64,000 nt of DNA from Phytohalomonas tamaricis (GTDB lineage Bacteria > Pseudomonadota > Gammaproteobacteria > Pseudomonadales > Halomonadaceae). Every line of letters starts with the position of its first letter. Positions within the stretch are counted from its first letter, which is position 1. The notes beneath the pieces are model-generated. The model worked only from the letters and a program-made list of their open reading frames with translations, ran no database searches and had not been told where the DNA came from. The stretch spans positions 248,001 to 312,000 of the forward strand of contig NZ_PVRV01000020.1 of assembly GCF_003012345.1 (NCBI RefSeq). Reading direction: 5' to 3'. Position numbers and translations under genes: made by a program. Positions 25,298-35,768 of this stretch are shown piece after piece.

Positions 25298-26557
25298 CTA
25301 AGCAGCATAGCGGCTGATATCGAGTCCTGTTGGATCGATCTCAGGCTTGCGGTTGCACAACAGGTCGGCGAGCAACTGCCCGCTGCCACAGCTCATCGTC
25401 CACCCCAGCGTGCCATGGCCGGTATTTAGCCAGAAGTTATCGTAGCGGGTTTTCCCAATGATGGGCGTCGAGTCTGGCGTCATCGGTCGCAGTCCGGCCC
25501 AGAATTCAGCCTGGGACACGTTGCCACCATCGGGAAAAATATCCTTGATTACCTTCTCGATCGTGGCACGACGCTTGGCTAACAGGCTCAAATCATAGGA
25601 CGCGAGTTCAGCCATACCACCGACGCGAATACGCTTATCAAAGCGTGTGATAGCGACCTTATGGCTTTCATCCATGACGGTTGACTGTGGCGCGCCCGTC
25701 TCATCGGTAATCGGCACGGACAAGCTATAGCCCTTGACCGGATAGATGGGCAGGTGGAGCTCAAGGTCTCTCGCCAGGAAAGGCGAGTAGCTGCCCAGGC
25801 AAAGGACATAGGCATCGGCCTTCATTTCCCCTGCAGAGGTAATGACTGCTTCGACATGATCAGCATTACGCTTGATGTGTTGAATATGGGTGTTAAAACG
25901 AAATTCGATGCCCAACTGTTCGCGACAATATTCAGCCAATCGACGGGTGAATAAATGACAATCTCCCGTCTGGTCATCAGGCAGATGAAGCCCCGCAACA
26001 AACTTTCCCGGCACGCGTGCCAACGCCGGTTCGACGTCCACACATTCACTTTCGGTCAGTAATCGATGTCGAATGCCACATTCCTCAAGGACACGCATGT
26101 CCTTGCCTGCCGCATCGACCTGCGCATCGTAACGAAACAGCTGCAGCAGGCCACGCTGACGGTCTTCATAACCAATCCCGGTATCGGTACGCAGCGCATC
26201 AATACAGTGACGACTGTGCTCAGCGATACGGACCATTCGCTCCTTGTTGATGGCATAGCGCTCGCTGTTGCAGTTGGCAAACATCTGCATCATGAAGCGC
26301 GCCATCGCGGTATCCATGCGCGGCTGGATCTTGAGCGGAGCATGCTCCTGGAATATCCACTTCAACGCCTTGCGCGGAATGCCAGGGGCAGCCCACGGCG
26401 AGGAGAATCCGAACGAGACCTGACCTGCATTCCCGTAACTGGTCTCCATGGCTGGACTGGGCTGACGGTCGACGACGGTCACCTGATGCCCTTGTCGCGC
26501 GAGATAATACGCACTGGTTACGCCCACAACACCGCTGCCAAGAACGAGAATATGCAT
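25298..26557 (-). CDS. dadA: D-amino acid dehydrogenase small subunit
   Basis: A 419-residue FAD enzyme. The N-terminal dinucleotide fold is MHILVLGSGVVGVTSAYYLARQG; the next block, DRQPSPAMETSYGNAGQVSFGFSSPWAAPGIP, and the C-terminal GLRPMTPDSTPIIGKTRYDNFWLNTGHGTLGWTMSCGSGQLLADL are diagnostic of DadA. It oxidises D-amino acids, chiefly D-alanine, to 2-oxo acids, passing electrons to the respiratory chain at the inner membrane. No racemase gene is adjacent, unlike dadX in many relatives. The ribosome-binding site is GGAAGCCAGCC then ATG. Confidence 0.93.
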   Translation of the reverse strand: MHILVLGSGVVGVTSAYYLARQGHQVTVVDRQPSPAMETSYGNAGQVSFGFSSPWAAPGIPRKALKWIFQEHAPLKIQPRMDTAMARFMMQMFANCNSERYAINKERMVRIAEHSRHCIDALRTDTGIGYEDRQRGLLQLFRYDAQVDAAGKDMRVLEECGIRHRLLTESECVDVEPALARVPGKFVAGLHLPDDQTGDCHLFTRRLAEYCREQLGIEFRFNTHIQHIKRNADHVEAVITSAGEMKADAYVLCLGSYSPFLARDLELHLPIYPVKGYSLSVPITDETGAPQSTVMDESHKVAITRFDKRIRVGGMAELASYDLSLLAKRRATIEKVIKDIFPDGGNVSQAEFWAGLRPMTPDSTPIIGKTRYDNFWLNTGHGTLGWTMSCGSGQLLADLLCNRKPEIDPTGLDISRYAA

Positions 26558-26739
26558 GGCTGGCTTCCACCTGTTGTCCTTATTGGATTGGACACCGCGA
26601 CAGCGGTACGAAGTGCACAGCCGTAGTATAAAGCGGGTCAGCCAATAGCATTTTTTGAAATTCAGACGCCAGGCAGGACAAATCTTTGTATTTCTTTTCT
26701 CATGGCGAAAGAAACCATGGCTATTTTAATTTTCGAATG

Positions 26740-28101
26740 TCATTTGACTGGCTCTAAAGCAACTTCACCCTCACTGGACTTGCCACGCTCACCCAGTGAG
26801 TGACGATAGAGACGCCAAGCCATGATGCCGGCCAATACGTTGCCCAGCGCCGCGCCAGCCGCCAGACCCGTTAATCCACCTACAAGGCTGCCTATCCACA
26901 AGCATGGCAAATAACAGGCAAAGAGACGTAGAAACGAAATAAGCATTGCCTTCATGGGCCACCCCAACGCATTGGAAGCGGACACAACAAGCATACAGAT
27001 ACCGAGAAAGGCATAGCTGGGGAGAAGAAAGCGCATCAGCGTAGTCAATGAATCACGTACCGCATCATCGCCGGTCATAAGCCCAGCAATTGGGGCCGCC
27101 AATACTGCCACCACGACACCAAGCATGAACTGCCAGATCAACACGACGCGCACCGCGAGATTCATCAACTGACGCGTCTCACGCCACTTTCCAGCCCCAT
27201 AGTTGCGCCCGAGCCACGGCGGTAGGGACATCGTCAGTGCCAGTACGACCAACAAAACGAAGGTCTCAAGACGAGAGGCCAACCCCCAGCTGGCAACGGC
27301 AGCATTCCCCAGACGCGCCACAACGCTGGTAGCAAGCAACGCTGAGGCCGGAGGCATCAACTGGCTGACCATGGCCGGGCCTGCAATATGCAAAAAAGGC
27401 CCCGATGAACGCCGCGCCTCTTCGCCCAAATGATGAAACGAAAGCCAATCCTGACGGCCCAATTTCATTCCCACTAGCAGTATTCCGCCAGTGAAGGCTA
27501 TCAGCGTCGCCCACGCGGCCCCCGGCAACCCCAATCCTGGGAACGGTCCTATTCCAAAAATCAGCAACGGGTCGAGAACAAGATTCAGAAGACTCGTCAC
27601 GATCATGATGATTCCGGGAAAGCGAGCCTCACCATGGGCACGAAACAAGCTGTATCCGAAATAGAGCATGGCGCCCATCCAGCTAGCCAACAGCCAGGGC
27701 CACCAATAGGTGCGGATCACTGCAAGGATATCGTCACCCGCCCCCATCGCAGCAAAAACCGGACCTTGAACTAACCATAGCACGACCATCAATAGCGCCA
27801 TGATTACGCCGCCGCCGCAAAGAATCAGGCTACCCAGACGTCTGGCACGCTCATGCTCACCCGCCCCCAAGGCGCGTGAAATCGTCGCAGCAATAGCGAT
27901 GCCCATCCCGACTTGAACGCCAATAATGATGAAGGTGACCGGGAAGGTGAAGGACTGTGCGGCAAGCGGCTGAGTACCCAGTCTGGCAACAAAGATACTA
28001 TCCACCAGATTAAAGCCCAGCAGCGCCATGACGCCCATCGCCATAGGCCAAGTCTGCTGCCATAACGTGCGCCCCATGGCGCGTGTCGAAAAGGAAGTCA
28101 A
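26740..28101 (-). CDS. MATE family efflux transporter
   Basis: About 453 residues with two repeats of six membrane segments. Typical MATE features are FNLVDSIFVARLGTQPLAAQSFTFPVTF, GMGIAIAATISRALGAGEHERARR and the second-repeat GRNYGAGKWRETRQL. It exports cationic drugs or metabolites with Na+ or H+. The open frame runs to a TTG at 28134. I prefer the TTG at 28101 because GGAGG lies four bases upstream; an ATG at 28077 (MGRTLWQQTWP) is a further option without a ribosome-binding site. It appears monocistronic. Confidence 0.87.
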   Translation of the reverse strand: MTSFSTRAMGRTLWQQTWPMAMGVMALLGFNLVDSIFVARLGTQPLAAQSFTFPVTFIIIGVQVGMGIAIAATISRALGAGEHERARRLGSLILCGGGVIMALLMVVLWLVQGPVFAAMGAGDDILAVIRTYWWPWLLASWMGAMLYFGYSLFRAHGEARFPGIIMIVTSLLNLVLDPLLIFGIGPFPGLGLPGAAWATLIAFTGGILLVGMKLGRQDWLSFHHLGEEARRSSGPFLHIAGPAMVSQLMPPASALLATSVVARLGNAAVASWGLASRLETFVLLVVLALTMSLPPWLGRNYGAGKWRETRQLMNLAVRVVLIWQFMLGVVVAVLAAPIAGLMTGDDAVRDSLTTLMRFLLPSYAFLGICMLVVSASNALGWPMKAMLISFLRLFACYLPCLWIGSLVGGLTGLAAGAALGNVLAGIMAWRLYRHSLGERGKSSEGEVALEPVK

Positions 28102-28438
28102 AAGGCCTCCGAAGCCACTGTCAAAGAATCGCAAAGTCTAGCGCATGCCTGACGCCCATGCGCGAAAGTAAAAGGCCTACTCCCATCCACGTAAAAGCAG
28201 GCCCACAGCCTGTCGGACGTACGCTTAAAAGAAAACGAGGATATATGAAGGTATTGTATGCTGGTTTAATTGATCACGCTGTTGAACGCACCCTAGCAGG
28301 AACGCCATGACCACACCGCGTCGTCAGGTCTAATAAACGGCAACCATATTCTAAGGCCCCAAGATAGCCCACTGGGTTAACACACTCACCCGACATTGCC
28401 GGGTGAATGTGAATGACATGAATTCGAGGCCCCGCTAG
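28102..28438. other. Intergenic region between the MATE gene and metZ
   Basis: Nothing firm is seen here. A 21-codon plus-strand frame (28245-28310) begins with ATG after GAGGATAT and would encode MKVLYAGLIDHAVERTLAGTP. A small hairpin TCACCCG/CGGGTGA (28386-28406) lies just after the metZ stop and could weakly terminate it, though no T run follows. Confidence 0.3.
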
Positions 28439-29623
28439 TTAAAGGCGATCCAAGCCGCGGGCAATATCAGCTTTGAGGTCATCAAGATGTTCAAGTCCGA
28501 CCGCAATCCGGATCAAACCTTCTTCGATACCGGCTACCTGCTTCTGCTCATCTGACAAACGGCCATGTGTCGTTGTGGCCGGATGAGTAATGGTGGTCTT
28601 CACATCGCCAAGATTACCGGTAATCGACATTAGCCGTGTGGCATCGATCACTGACCAGGCACCTTCACGGCCGCCCTTGACGACAACACCCAACACTGCA
28701 CCAAAGCCGCTCTGCTGACGCTTGGCCAACGCATGCTGAGGATGCGATTCAAGTCCGCTGTAATGGACCCGCTCAACATTGGGATGCGCTTCGAGCCAGC
28801 GCGCAAAATCAATAGCATTCTCACCATGCGCCCGCATACGCAAGCCCAACGTTTCCAGCCCCTTGAGAAATATCCAGGCATTAAACGGGCTCATGCATGG
28901 CCCACAGGTACGAACCACGCCAAGCACTTCTTCAAGCAGGTCATGCGGCCCCACAACGGCACCACCAATGGCACGCCCCTGTCCATCAAGATATTTGGTT
29001 GCCGAATGGATCACCAGATCCGCCCCTAGCTCAAGAGGCTTTTGCAACGCCGGCGTACAAAAGCAATTATCGATGGCAAGCCACGCCCCGTGACGATGAG
29101 CAATATCTGCCAGCGCAGCAATATCGACAATTTCCGATAACGGATTGGAAGGCGTCTCGGCAAATAACAGCTTAGTCTGCGGCGTTAGTGCGGCTTCCCA
29201 GGCCTCAAGATTCGAGAGTTCAACGTAGCGAGTAGTGATACCGAACTTGCCCAGATATTTCGAAAACAGGCTAACTGTCGAGCCAAAAAGGGAGCGCGAG
29301 GCCACAATTTCATCACCGGCTTCAAGCAAGCCAAGCGCCGTCGACAGGATGGCCGCCATACCGGAGCTGGTCGCAACGCAGCGCTCTCCTTTCTCCATGG
29401 CCGCGAGGCGTTGCTCGAATATTCTGACGGTGGGATTGGTAAAGCGAGAATAAATATTACCCGGTTCTTCTCCAGAGAACTTGCGTGCAGCTTCGGCAGC
29501 GCTTTCATAGACAAAGCTCGACGTCGTGAAAATCGGCTCGCCATGTTCCTGTTCGTTGGTACGGGTGTGGCCAGCGCGAATGGCCAGCGTATCGAGATGC
29601 AGCGGGATATCGTCTTCGTGCAT
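28439..29623 (-). CDS. metZ: O-succinylhomoserine sulfhydrylase
   Basis: A 394-residue PLP enzyme of the Cys/Met metabolism family. It contains EPIFTTSSFVYESAAEAA, YSRFTNPTV, the SSGMAAI loop and the PLP lysine in HSATKYLDGQGR. It makes homocysteine directly from O-succinylhomoserine and sulfide in methionine synthesis. Its position as the last gene of the accD-folC-dedD-cvpA-purF-metZ string is the same as in Pseudomonas, which supports MetZ over the similar MetB/MetC/MetY. A terminator stands between purF and metZ, so it probably has its own promoter. The ribosome-binding site is weak. Confidence 0.92.
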   Translation of the reverse strand: MHEDDIPLHLDTLAIRAGHTRTNEQEHGEPIFTTSSFVYESAAEAARKFSGEEPGNIYSRFTNPTVRIFEQRLAAMEKGERCVATSSGMAAILSTALGLLEAGDEIVASRSLFGSTVSLFSKYLGKFGITTRYVELSNLEAWEAALTPQTKLLFAETPSNPLSEIVDIAALADIAHRHGAWLAIDNCFCTPALQKPLELGADLVIHSATKYLDGQGRAIGGAVVGPHDLLEEVLGVVRTCGPCMSPFNAWIFLKGLETLGLRMRAHGENAIDFARWLEAHPNVERVHYSGLESHPQHALAKRQQSGFGAVLGVVVKGGREGAWSVIDATRLMSITGNLGDVKTTITHPATTTHGRLSDEQKQVAGIEEGLIRIAVGLEHLDDLKADIARGLDRL

Positions 29624-29681
29624 GACTTACAGTCCATTGATTCGATGAGTAGTTACGCCATCATCAATGAAAACGGCATGT

Positions 29682-29717
29682 AAAAAAAGCTGCGGCCTCC
29701 GAGGAGGCCGCTTTTTT
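29682..29717. terminator. Terminator between purF and metZ
   Basis: GCGGCCTC (29692-29699) pairs with GAGGCCGC (29704-29711). A run of Ts follows on the plus side and a run of As precedes (Ts on the minus strand), so it can act as the purF terminator. Confidence 0.85.
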
Positions 29718-29745
29718 ACGCTGATACTCAGTAGCTCTGATGTTA

Positions 29746-31260
29746 TCAGTCGACTTCCTCGACATCGTTATGCATGTCGACCACTGAATTGCCGCCATCG
29801 TCGCACTTGGCAGCGTCGTTACGCGCCACTTCCAGACGGGCAAGGTAGTCAGCATCGATATCGCCAGTCACATAGCGGCCATCGAAGACCGAACAGTCGA
29901 ACTCGGTCAGCGCCGGGTTCACCTCCTGACAGGCCTGTTTGAGATCTTCAAGGTCCTGATAGATCAGCTTGTCCGCACCGATGAGCTTGCCGACCTCTGC
30001 GTCACTGCGGTCATGGCCAATCAGTTCTAGCGCTACCGGCATATCGATGCCATAAACATTAGGATAGCGTACAGCAGGCGCCGCTGAGGCGAAGTACACC
30101 TTTTTCGCGCCAGCCTCTCGCGCCATCTGGATAATTTCATTACAGGTTGTGCCGCGCACGATCGAATCATCGACCAGCAGCACATTCTTGTCCTGAAATT
30201 CGATATCGTTGGCATTGAGCTTCTGACGTACCGACTTCTTGCGCTGTGTCTGGCCCGGCATGATAAAGGTACGGCCAATATAGCGATTCTTGGTGAAACC
30301 TTCGCGATAGGTCACGCCAAGATGCTGAGCGAGTTCCAGCGCCGCGGTGCGGCTAGTATCGGGAATCGGAATGACCACATCGATATCGTGATCCGCCCAT
30401 TCGCGCTTGATCTTGTCGGCCAGTTTCTGGCCCATGCGCATGCGCGTCCAGTAAACATTAGCGCCATCAAGCGTTGAATCAGGGCGCGCCAGGTAAACAT
30501 ATTCAAAGATGCAGGGCGTTAAACGTGCATTTTCAACACAACGCTGAGTATAGAGATTACGTTCGAGATCGATAAAAACCGCCTCGCCCGGCTCGAGATC
30601 GCGAATCAGTTCGAACCCTGCCACATCGAGCGCAACCGACTCAGATGCGATCATATACTCGGGGCCATCGGCGGTTTCACGCTTACCGAAGACCACCGGG
30701 CGAATACCGTTAGGGTCACGGAACGCCACCAGCCCCAGTCCGTTGACGATGGCTACAGCAGCATAACCACCCTTGCAACGGCGATGGACGCGACGCACCG
30801 CATCGAAGATATCCTCGGCACCGATTTGCATGCCCTGCTTGCCCAACTCATGGGCAAAGACGTTAAGCAGCACTTCCGAATCGGAGCTGGTATTAATGTG
30901 GCGCAGGTCCGCCGTAAACAGCTCTTTAACCAGCTGCTCAGAATTGGTCAGGTTGCCGTTGTGAACCAGCGCGATGCCATAAGGGGAATTGACATAGAAC
31001 GGCTGAGACTCCGCTTCGGAAGAGGAGCCTGCTGTCGGGTAGCGGACATGACCGATACCGAGATTGCCCTGCAATCGTTTCATGTGGCGTGTATGAAACA
31101 CGTCGCGTACCAGGCCATTACTCTTGCGCAGTAAAAAGCGTCCATGGTGCCAAGTCATCATACCCGCAGCATCTTGACCGCGATGCTGCAGCACCGTGAG
31201 TGCATCATAGAGTGCTTGATTTACCATCGAATGAGCCATCAGGCCTACGATCCCGCACAT
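29746..31260 (-). CDS. purF: Amidophosphoribosyltransferase
   Basis: A 504-residue enzyme for the first step of de novo purine synthesis, forming phosphoribosylamine from PRPP and glutamine. The N-terminus MCGIVGLM gives the glutaminase nucleophile Cys2, exposed after Met removal. The PRPP-binding motif [13 protein letters not shown] is clear in the C-terminal half, as are HVRYPTAG and the IPDTSRTAA segment. Length matches the E. coli enzyme. It follows cvpA by 80 bases, as in E. coli and Pseudomonas. The ribosome-binding site is AGGAAG. Confidence 0.97.
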   Translation of the reverse strand: MCGIVGLMAHSMVNQALYDALTVLQHRGQDAAGMMTWHHGRFLLRKSNGLVRDVFHTRHMKRLQGNLGIGHVRYPTAGSSSEAESQPFYVNSPYGIALVHNGNLTNSEQLVKELFTADLRHINTSSDSEVLLNVFAHELGKQGMQIGAEDIFDAVRRVHRRCKGGYAAVAIVNGLGLVAFRDPNGIRPVVFGKRETADGPEYMIASESVALDVAGFELIRDLEPGEAVFIDLERNLYTQRCVENARLTPCIFEYVYLARPDSTLDGANVYWTRMRMGQKLADKIKREWADHDIDVVIPIPDTSRTAALELAQHLGVTYREGFTKNRYIGRTFIMPGQTQRKKSVRQKLNANDIEFQDKNVLLVDDSIVRGTTCNEIIQMAREAGAKKVYFASAAPAVRYPNVYGIDMPVALELIGHDRSDAEVGKLIGADKLIYQDLEDLKQACQEVNPALTEFDCSVFDGRYVTGDIDADYLARLEVARNDAAKCDDGGNSVVDMHNDVEEVD

Positions 31261-31340
31261 CTTGTCACTTCCTCACTGTTATCCATCGAGCCGTGGCACA
31301 ACCGCAATGTACGGGCGAACCACCAGAAAAATTGCTTGGC

Positions 31341-31895
31341 TTACTGCTTACTGTCGATTATCGGCAAGCGTGACGTCGCTTCCTGCTTCAACGTCGACAT
31401 GCTCTCCTGAGTGCGCTCTGCATCCCAGTTTTCAAGCTGCTGCATTGACCAGTCCCGCGCCTGAGCCACCATGGGGCGTAGTTGCGACTCCTGCCAATCC
31501 GGTGCCGTGCGCCAAGGGGTCAATCCAACGATAGCGGCAATCAGTACAAGAATGGCCCCGCCCTTCAGGGCGCCAAATAGCGCTCCCAGCAGGCGATTGA
31601 ATCGTCCCATGCCAACCCATTCGATAATCGAATGGAGGAGGCGAATAACCATACCACTGACCACAATCACCACAAAAACGACTAGAAAAAAACCTATTGC
31701 CAGCCGAATATCCGAATTCTCGACATAACCTCGGAAAATTTCACCAGCCCGGCCAGCAAAGGCGCGCGCAGCCAGAAGTGCGCCTATCCAGGCAATAAGC
31801 CCAAGCCCCTCACGAATGAAGCCACGAGCCGCACCGGAGAGAATGGAAAAGAGCAGGATGGCAGCAAAGGCCCAATCGACCCAAGTCCAGCTCAT
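31341..31895 (-). CDS. cvpA: CvpA family inner-membrane protein
   Basis: A 184-residue protein with four hydrophobic segments in the first 130 residues (WVDWAFAAILLFSILSGAARGFIREGLGLIAWIGALLAA at the start), the pattern of the colicin V production protein family. E. coli CvpA affects colicin V export and envelope stress tolerance; its molecular function is unknown. It overlaps the dedD stop by four bases (ATGA) and lies directly upstream of purF, the conserved arrangement. The last 55 residues are predicted soluble. Confidence 0.88.
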   Translation of the reverse strand: MSWTWVDWAFAAILLFSILSGAARGFIREGLGLIAWIGALLAARAFAGRAGEIFRGYVENSDIRLAIGFFLVVFVVIVVSGMVIRLLHSIIEWVGMGRFNRLLGALFGALKGGAILVLIAAIVGLTPWRTAPDWQESQLRPMVAQARDWSMQQLENWDAERTQESMSTLKQEATSRLPIIDSKQ

Positions 31896-32575
31896 TCATT
31901 ATCCTTACGGCGCACAACCAAGCCCTTTATATTGGCCTTCTGCTGCAGCTGTACCCGTGCCTTCTCACCTTGCTCGGAGGAGCTGAACGGGCCAACAAAG
32001 ACCGTATTGAGATTGCCGCGCGGCTTCTTGTATGCCGAAAATCCCTGTTCTTTCAATTGGGCAATAAGGCGGTCCGCGTTGCCCGGCTCACCAAAACTAC
32101 CGGCCTGAACTGCCCAATCACCATTCTTCGCCGTTGCAGGCAAGCTGTTGGACCCTCGCAAAGCCGCGGCCATGATTGGGTCTTGCGGCGCAGCGGAACT
32201 GGCTTTAGAGGGAGTCTTGCTTGCTTCATTACTTCGTGATGAGGCACTGCCAGTGGACGTACCTTGCGCGGGTGGCGCACTACGCTGTGCCGGGCGTGAC
32301 GGCTCATCATCACGCTGAGAAGGAATCAGCTGGGATGTTTGTGTCACTTGGCTGGAGCGACGTTCGTTATGGGTAATTTCAGCGTCATTGGGTAAGGGTG
32401 AAGATGGTGATGATACGCTATTTCTAGGCAGGTCGATGGGCTGTTCAACCGTCAGCACCGGTTCCGGTCCTTCACCACGCGGCGCAGGTTCGCTGAACAA
32501 CATTGGCAGAAAGATAACCGCCAGCGCCGCGAGAATGACAATGCCCGTGACCCGCTCACGCTTACCATATTTCAT
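31892..32575 (-). CDS. dedD: SPOR-domain cell division protein DedD-like
   Basis: About 227 residues: a short cytosolic start (MKYGKRERVTG), one membrane helix (IVILAALAVIFLPMLF), a low-complexity Ser/Pro/Gln linker to about residue 145, and a C-terminal SPOR domain (WAVQAGSFGEPGNADRLIAQLKEQGFSAY...VFVGPFSS) that binds denuded septal peptidoglycan. The open frame extends to 32656, but this ATG overlaps the folC stop by four bases (ATGA) and gives the family N-terminus. It sits between folC and cvpA, the order in E. coli. The role is in septation, inferred from the family. Confidence 0.88.
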   Translation of the reverse strand: MKYGKRERVTGIVILAALAVIFLPMLFSEPAPRGEGPEPVLTVEQPIDLPRNSVSSPSSPLPNDAEITHNERRSSQVTQTSQLIPSQRDDEPSRPAQRSAPPAQGTSTGSASSRSNEASKTPSKASSAAPQDPIMAAALRGSNSLPATAKNGDWAVQAGSFGEPGNADRLIAQLKEQGFSAYKKPRGNLNTVFVGPFSSSEQGEKARVQLQQKANIKGLVVRRKDNE

Positions 32576-33864
32576 GCCGACTCCTCTGCCTGATACGCTT
32601 GTCCATCCGGTGACAGATAGGCAAGCACGGCGGACACAGTGAAAAATGATCCGCATACCAGAATTTCAATATCATTGTCCGGGAATGTCTCAAGCCACAT
32701 TGCGCCATCACGTGGCGAAGCAACCTCACGCAGCACGTCCCCTCCTGATGCACGGACATGCTCGGCTAATTCCTGCGCCGAACGGGCACGCTCGCCTTCA
32801 AGTGTTGCCACCACCCAGCCATCGATAACCGGCGTCAATGCTTCGACAACTCCACGAGCGTCCTTGTCGCCCAGCATACCGAGCAGAGCGATGCGCCGCT
32901 TGGGCATTCGCGATGCCAAGCGAGCAGCGACATAGGCCGCAGCATGAGGATTATGCGCCACATCAAGACACCAATGCCCCAACCACTGCATACGCCCCGG
33001 CAAGCGTACCGATGCAAAGGCTTTACGTGTGTGGGGTATCTCTGGCGAGAAACCGGCCAGAATGAAGGCCTGTAGCGCCGTCGCGGCATTATCCAGTGGC
33101 AAGCCCGGATCAGGCAGCGCTTCCAGGTTCAATGAATATCCGGTAGTGCCATTGCTCCACCAGCGCCATCCAGACTGATCAACCACGTGACCATATTCCC
33201 GGCCCAGCTGATGTCTGCTTGAGACAGGCAACGCTGCTGCATGAGCATCCACGCTGTTGGGTAGACGTTCGCTGCCCAACACGACGGGGCGTCCGGCGCG
33301 CATGATCCCTGCCTTTTCATAGCCGATGCTTTCTAGGTCGTCTCCCAGAAAAGCCGCATGATCATGGGCCACCGTAGTGATTATGGCAACATCTGGCGCA
33401 ACGACATTGACCGCATCGAGCCGCCCCCCGAGCCCCACTTCCAAAATGGCCAGCTCAGGCCGATGTTCAGCGATCAACACTAATGCCGCCAGCGTTCCCG
33501 TCTCGAAATAGGTAAGGCTGATATCACCGCGTGCCGCCTCAATGGCGGCGAAGGCACGGATAAATGCTTCATCGCTGCCCTCTACGCCATCGAGATGCAG
33601 CCGCTCGTTATAGCGCAGCAGATGCGGTGATGTGTAAGTCACAGTAGATATGCCATGAGCCTGCGCCAGCGCCTCCAGCATAGCGACAGTTGAGCCTTTA
33701 CCGTTGGTGCCAGCGACCGTAATAATGCGCTTGGCGGGCGGCGTATCAAGCAAGCCAAGCCGATGGGCGACCAGCTCGACACGTTCAAGGCCAAGATCAA
33801 TGGCTACCGGGTGCTGACGTTCCAGCCGCTCAAGCCAACCTTCAAGCGTGTTAGGCAGACTCAT
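32572..33864 (-). CDS. folC: Bifunctional folylpolyglutamate synthase/dihydrofolate synthase
   Basis: A 430-residue enzyme of the Mur ligase fold. The ATP loop is ITVAGTNGKGSTVAMLEALA near residue 47, followed by TYTSPHLLRYNERL and ILEVGLGGRLDAVNVV, all FolC landmarks; the C-terminal domain has CLDVAHNPHAAAYVAARL. It adds glutamate to dihydropteroate and to folates. It follows accD by 14 bases and overlaps the SPOR gene by four. The ribosome-binding site is only GAG, so its translation may depend on accD. Confidence 0.95.
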   Translation of the reverse strand: MSLPNTLEGWLERLERQHPVAIDLGLERVELVAHRLGLLDTPPAKRIITVAGTNGKGSTVAMLEALAQAHGISTVTYTSPHLLRYNERLHLDGVEGSDEAFIRAFAAIEAARGDISLTYFETGTLAALVLIAEHRPELAILEVGLGGRLDAVNVVAPDVAIITTVAHDHAAFLGDDLESIGYEKAGIMRAGRPVVLGSERLPNSVDAHAAALPVSSRHQLGREYGHVVDQSGWRWWSNGTTGYSLNLEALPDPGLPLDNAATALQAFILAGFSPEIPHTRKAFASVRLPGRMQWLGHWCLDVAHNPHAAAYVAARLASRMPKRRIALLGMLGDKDARGVVEALTPVIDGWVVATLEGERARSAQELAEHVRASGGDVLREVASPRDGAMWLETFPDNDIEILVCGSFFTVSAVLAYLSPDGQAYQAEESA

Positions 33865-33878
33865 GTATTACTCGATAT

Positions 33879-34826
33879 TCAGTATTTTGGTGCATCCACG
33901 TCATCGTCAGCGAACTCGCTGTCGGGTGAGATGGGTTCGACAGTAACGACTTCCTCGCTGCGCGGTGCAGCAGGCGCATGGGTCAACTTGCGCAAAATGC
34001 TTCCCACGCGCTCACGCATTTCACTACGATGAATGATCATATCGACGGTGCCATGCTCAAGCAGGAATTCACTGCGCTGAAACCCTTCCGGCAGCTTTTC
34101 ACGCACGGTCTGTTCGATAACACGCGGACCGGCAAAACCGATGAGCGCGTTAGGCTCAGCCACGTTGAGATCACCTAGCATGGCCAATGATGCAGACACT
34201 CCGCCGAAGACTGGATCCGTCAATACGGAGATATAGGGCACCCCCTCTTCACGCATCTTTTCCAGCGCGGCCGATGTCTTGGCCATCTGCATCAATGAAA
34301 AGAGTGCTTCCTGCATACGCGCTCCACCACTGGCTGCAAAGCAGATCAGAGGACGACGCTCTTTGCGGGCAAGCTCCGCAGCACGCACAAACTTTTCACC
34401 GACAATGCTGCCCATCGAACCGCCCATGAATTCGAACTCGAATGCCACAGCCACGACTGGCAGGCCATCCAGTTCTCCTTTCATCGCGATCAGCGCATCA
34501 TTTTCGTCAGTGCTCTTCTGCGCAGCGGCGAGGCGATCCTTGTATTTCTTGGAATCACGAAACCGCAGCCGATCGACCGGCTCGAGATCAGCTGCAATCT
34601 CTTCACGGCCTTCCTTGTCTAGAAACCAGGACAGACGCTTGCGTGCATTGAGACGCAAATGATGATCACACTTGGGACACACATTATGATGCCGTTCAAG
34701 TTCAGGTCGATAGAGCACCGACTCGCACTGAGGGCACTTGCGCCATAGACCATCGGGAATATTGCTGCGTCTGTCGGTGCGCTGCGTGCGCCCCATCGAC
34801 GGTACGATTTTATCGAGCCAGCTCAT
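33879..34826 (-). CDS. accD: Acetyl-CoA carboxylase carboxyltransferase subunit beta
   Basis: A 315-residue subunit. The N-terminal zinc ribbon is intact (Cys31, Cys34, Cys50, Cys53 in KCPQCESV and NVCPKCDHH). The crotonase-like core follows with [29 protein letters not shown] and [15 protein letters not shown]. With AccA it transfers the carboxyl group from biotin to acetyl-CoA in fatty acid synthesis. It heads the accD-folC-dedD-cvpA-purF run, 129 bases after trpA. The last 30 residues are an acidic tail. The ribosome-binding site is weak. Confidence 0.97.
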   Translation of the reverse strand: MSWLDKIVPSMGRTQRTDRRSNIPDGLWRKCPQCESVLYRPELERHHNVCPKCDHHLRLNARKRLSWFLDKEGREEIAADLEPVDRLRFRDSKKYKDRLAAAQKSTDENDALIAMKGELDGLPVVAVAFEFEFMGGSMGSIVGEKFVRAAELARKERRPLICFAASGGARMQEALFSLMQMAKTSAALEKMREEGVPYISVLTDPVFGGVSASLAMLGDLNVAEPNALIGFAGPRVIEQTVREKLPEGFQRSEFLLEHGTVDMIIHRSEMRERVGSILRKLTHAPAAPRSEEVVTVEPISPDSEFADDDVDAPKY

Positions 34827-34955
34827 GGGAGATAAGGCTTCCGTATTGCTTTCGATTCAAATGGCCACTCGCTACACCTCAGCAAGCGAGCAGTATGTAA
34901 CCACCTAGTTTACCGTATCCATGCGCTTATGGCCGCCTGGATATGTCATGATCTA

Positions 34956-35759
34956 TCAGCTATCCATTGCCTGACGCATATCGGACAACACTGCCTTGAG
35001 CGCCGGTGCAATAGCTTCTATATGCTCGGCATTATCAGCGATCTGGCTGACGAGAGCACTTCCTACTATCACGCCATCAGCCACCTGCGCGACTGCGGCC
35101 GCCGACTGACCGTCACGAATGCCAAACCCGACACACAGCGGCAGATCGCTGAAGCGGCGCAGACTATTGAGCTGTTTCTCGACAGCAGTCACATCAAGCG
35201 TCGCGGCACCGGTCACCCCCTTGAGCGACACATAATAGAGATAGCCCGCGCCATGGCGGCCTATTGTAGCGGCACGCGTCTCGGAAGTGGTAGGTGCAAC
35301 CAGATAGATCGTATGCACCCCTCGCGGCTTAAGACATGCCGTCAGTTCGTCAGCTTCTTCTGGCGGCATATCAACCACCAGTACACCATCGACGCCGACC
35401 TGCTCGCAGCGGGCGGCAAAGGCCTCGAAACCCATCCTTTCAATCGGGTTGAGATAACCCATCAGGACAATCGGGGTCTGCGTATCGCTCTGGCGGAATT
35501 CATCCACCATGTCGAGCACATGAGCAAGGCGCGTACCGTGAACCAGCGCTCGCTCACATGCCTTTTGAATGACAGGGCCGTCCGCCATCGGGTCGGAGAA
35601 CGGTATACCAAGTTCAAGAATATCTGCACCCGACTCGACGAGCGCATGAAGCAAGCCAACCGTATATGCAGGAGCAGGATCGCCGGCGGTAATATAAGGA
35701 ATCAATGCCTTACGCGACTGCGCCTTGAGGTCAGCGAAACGTTGGTCAATACGATTCAT
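34956..35759 (-). CDS. trpA: Tryptophan synthase alpha chain
   Basis: A 267-residue TIM barrel. The catalytic residues known in Salmonella are present at the same numbers: Glu49 in [12 protein letters not shown] and Asp60 in MADGPVIQ. The phosphate-binding end (GFGIRDGQ and GVIVGSALV) is also clear. It cleaves indole-3-glycerol phosphate and passes indole to TrpB. It lies 9 bases after trpB with AAGGACACCGG as ribosome-binding site. Confidence 0.97.
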   Translation of the reverse strand: MNRIDQRFADLKAQSRKALIPYITAGDPAPAYTVGLLHALVESGADILELGIPFSDPMADGPVIQKACERALVHGTRLAHVLDMVDEFRQSDTQTPIVLMGYLNPIERMGFEAFAARCEQVGVDGVLVVDMPPEEADELTACLKPRGVHTIYLVAPTTSETRAATIGRHGAGYLYYVSLKGVTGAATLDVTAVEKQLNSLRRFSDLPLCVGFGIRDGQSAAAVAQVADGVIVGSALVSQIADNAEHIEAIAPALKAVLSDMRQAMDS

Positions 35760-35768
35760 CCGGTGTCC

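Noticed and set aside
34861-34955. Terminator between trpA and accD
   Set aside because: Only 6-base-pair inverted repeats with long loops were found, with no T run.
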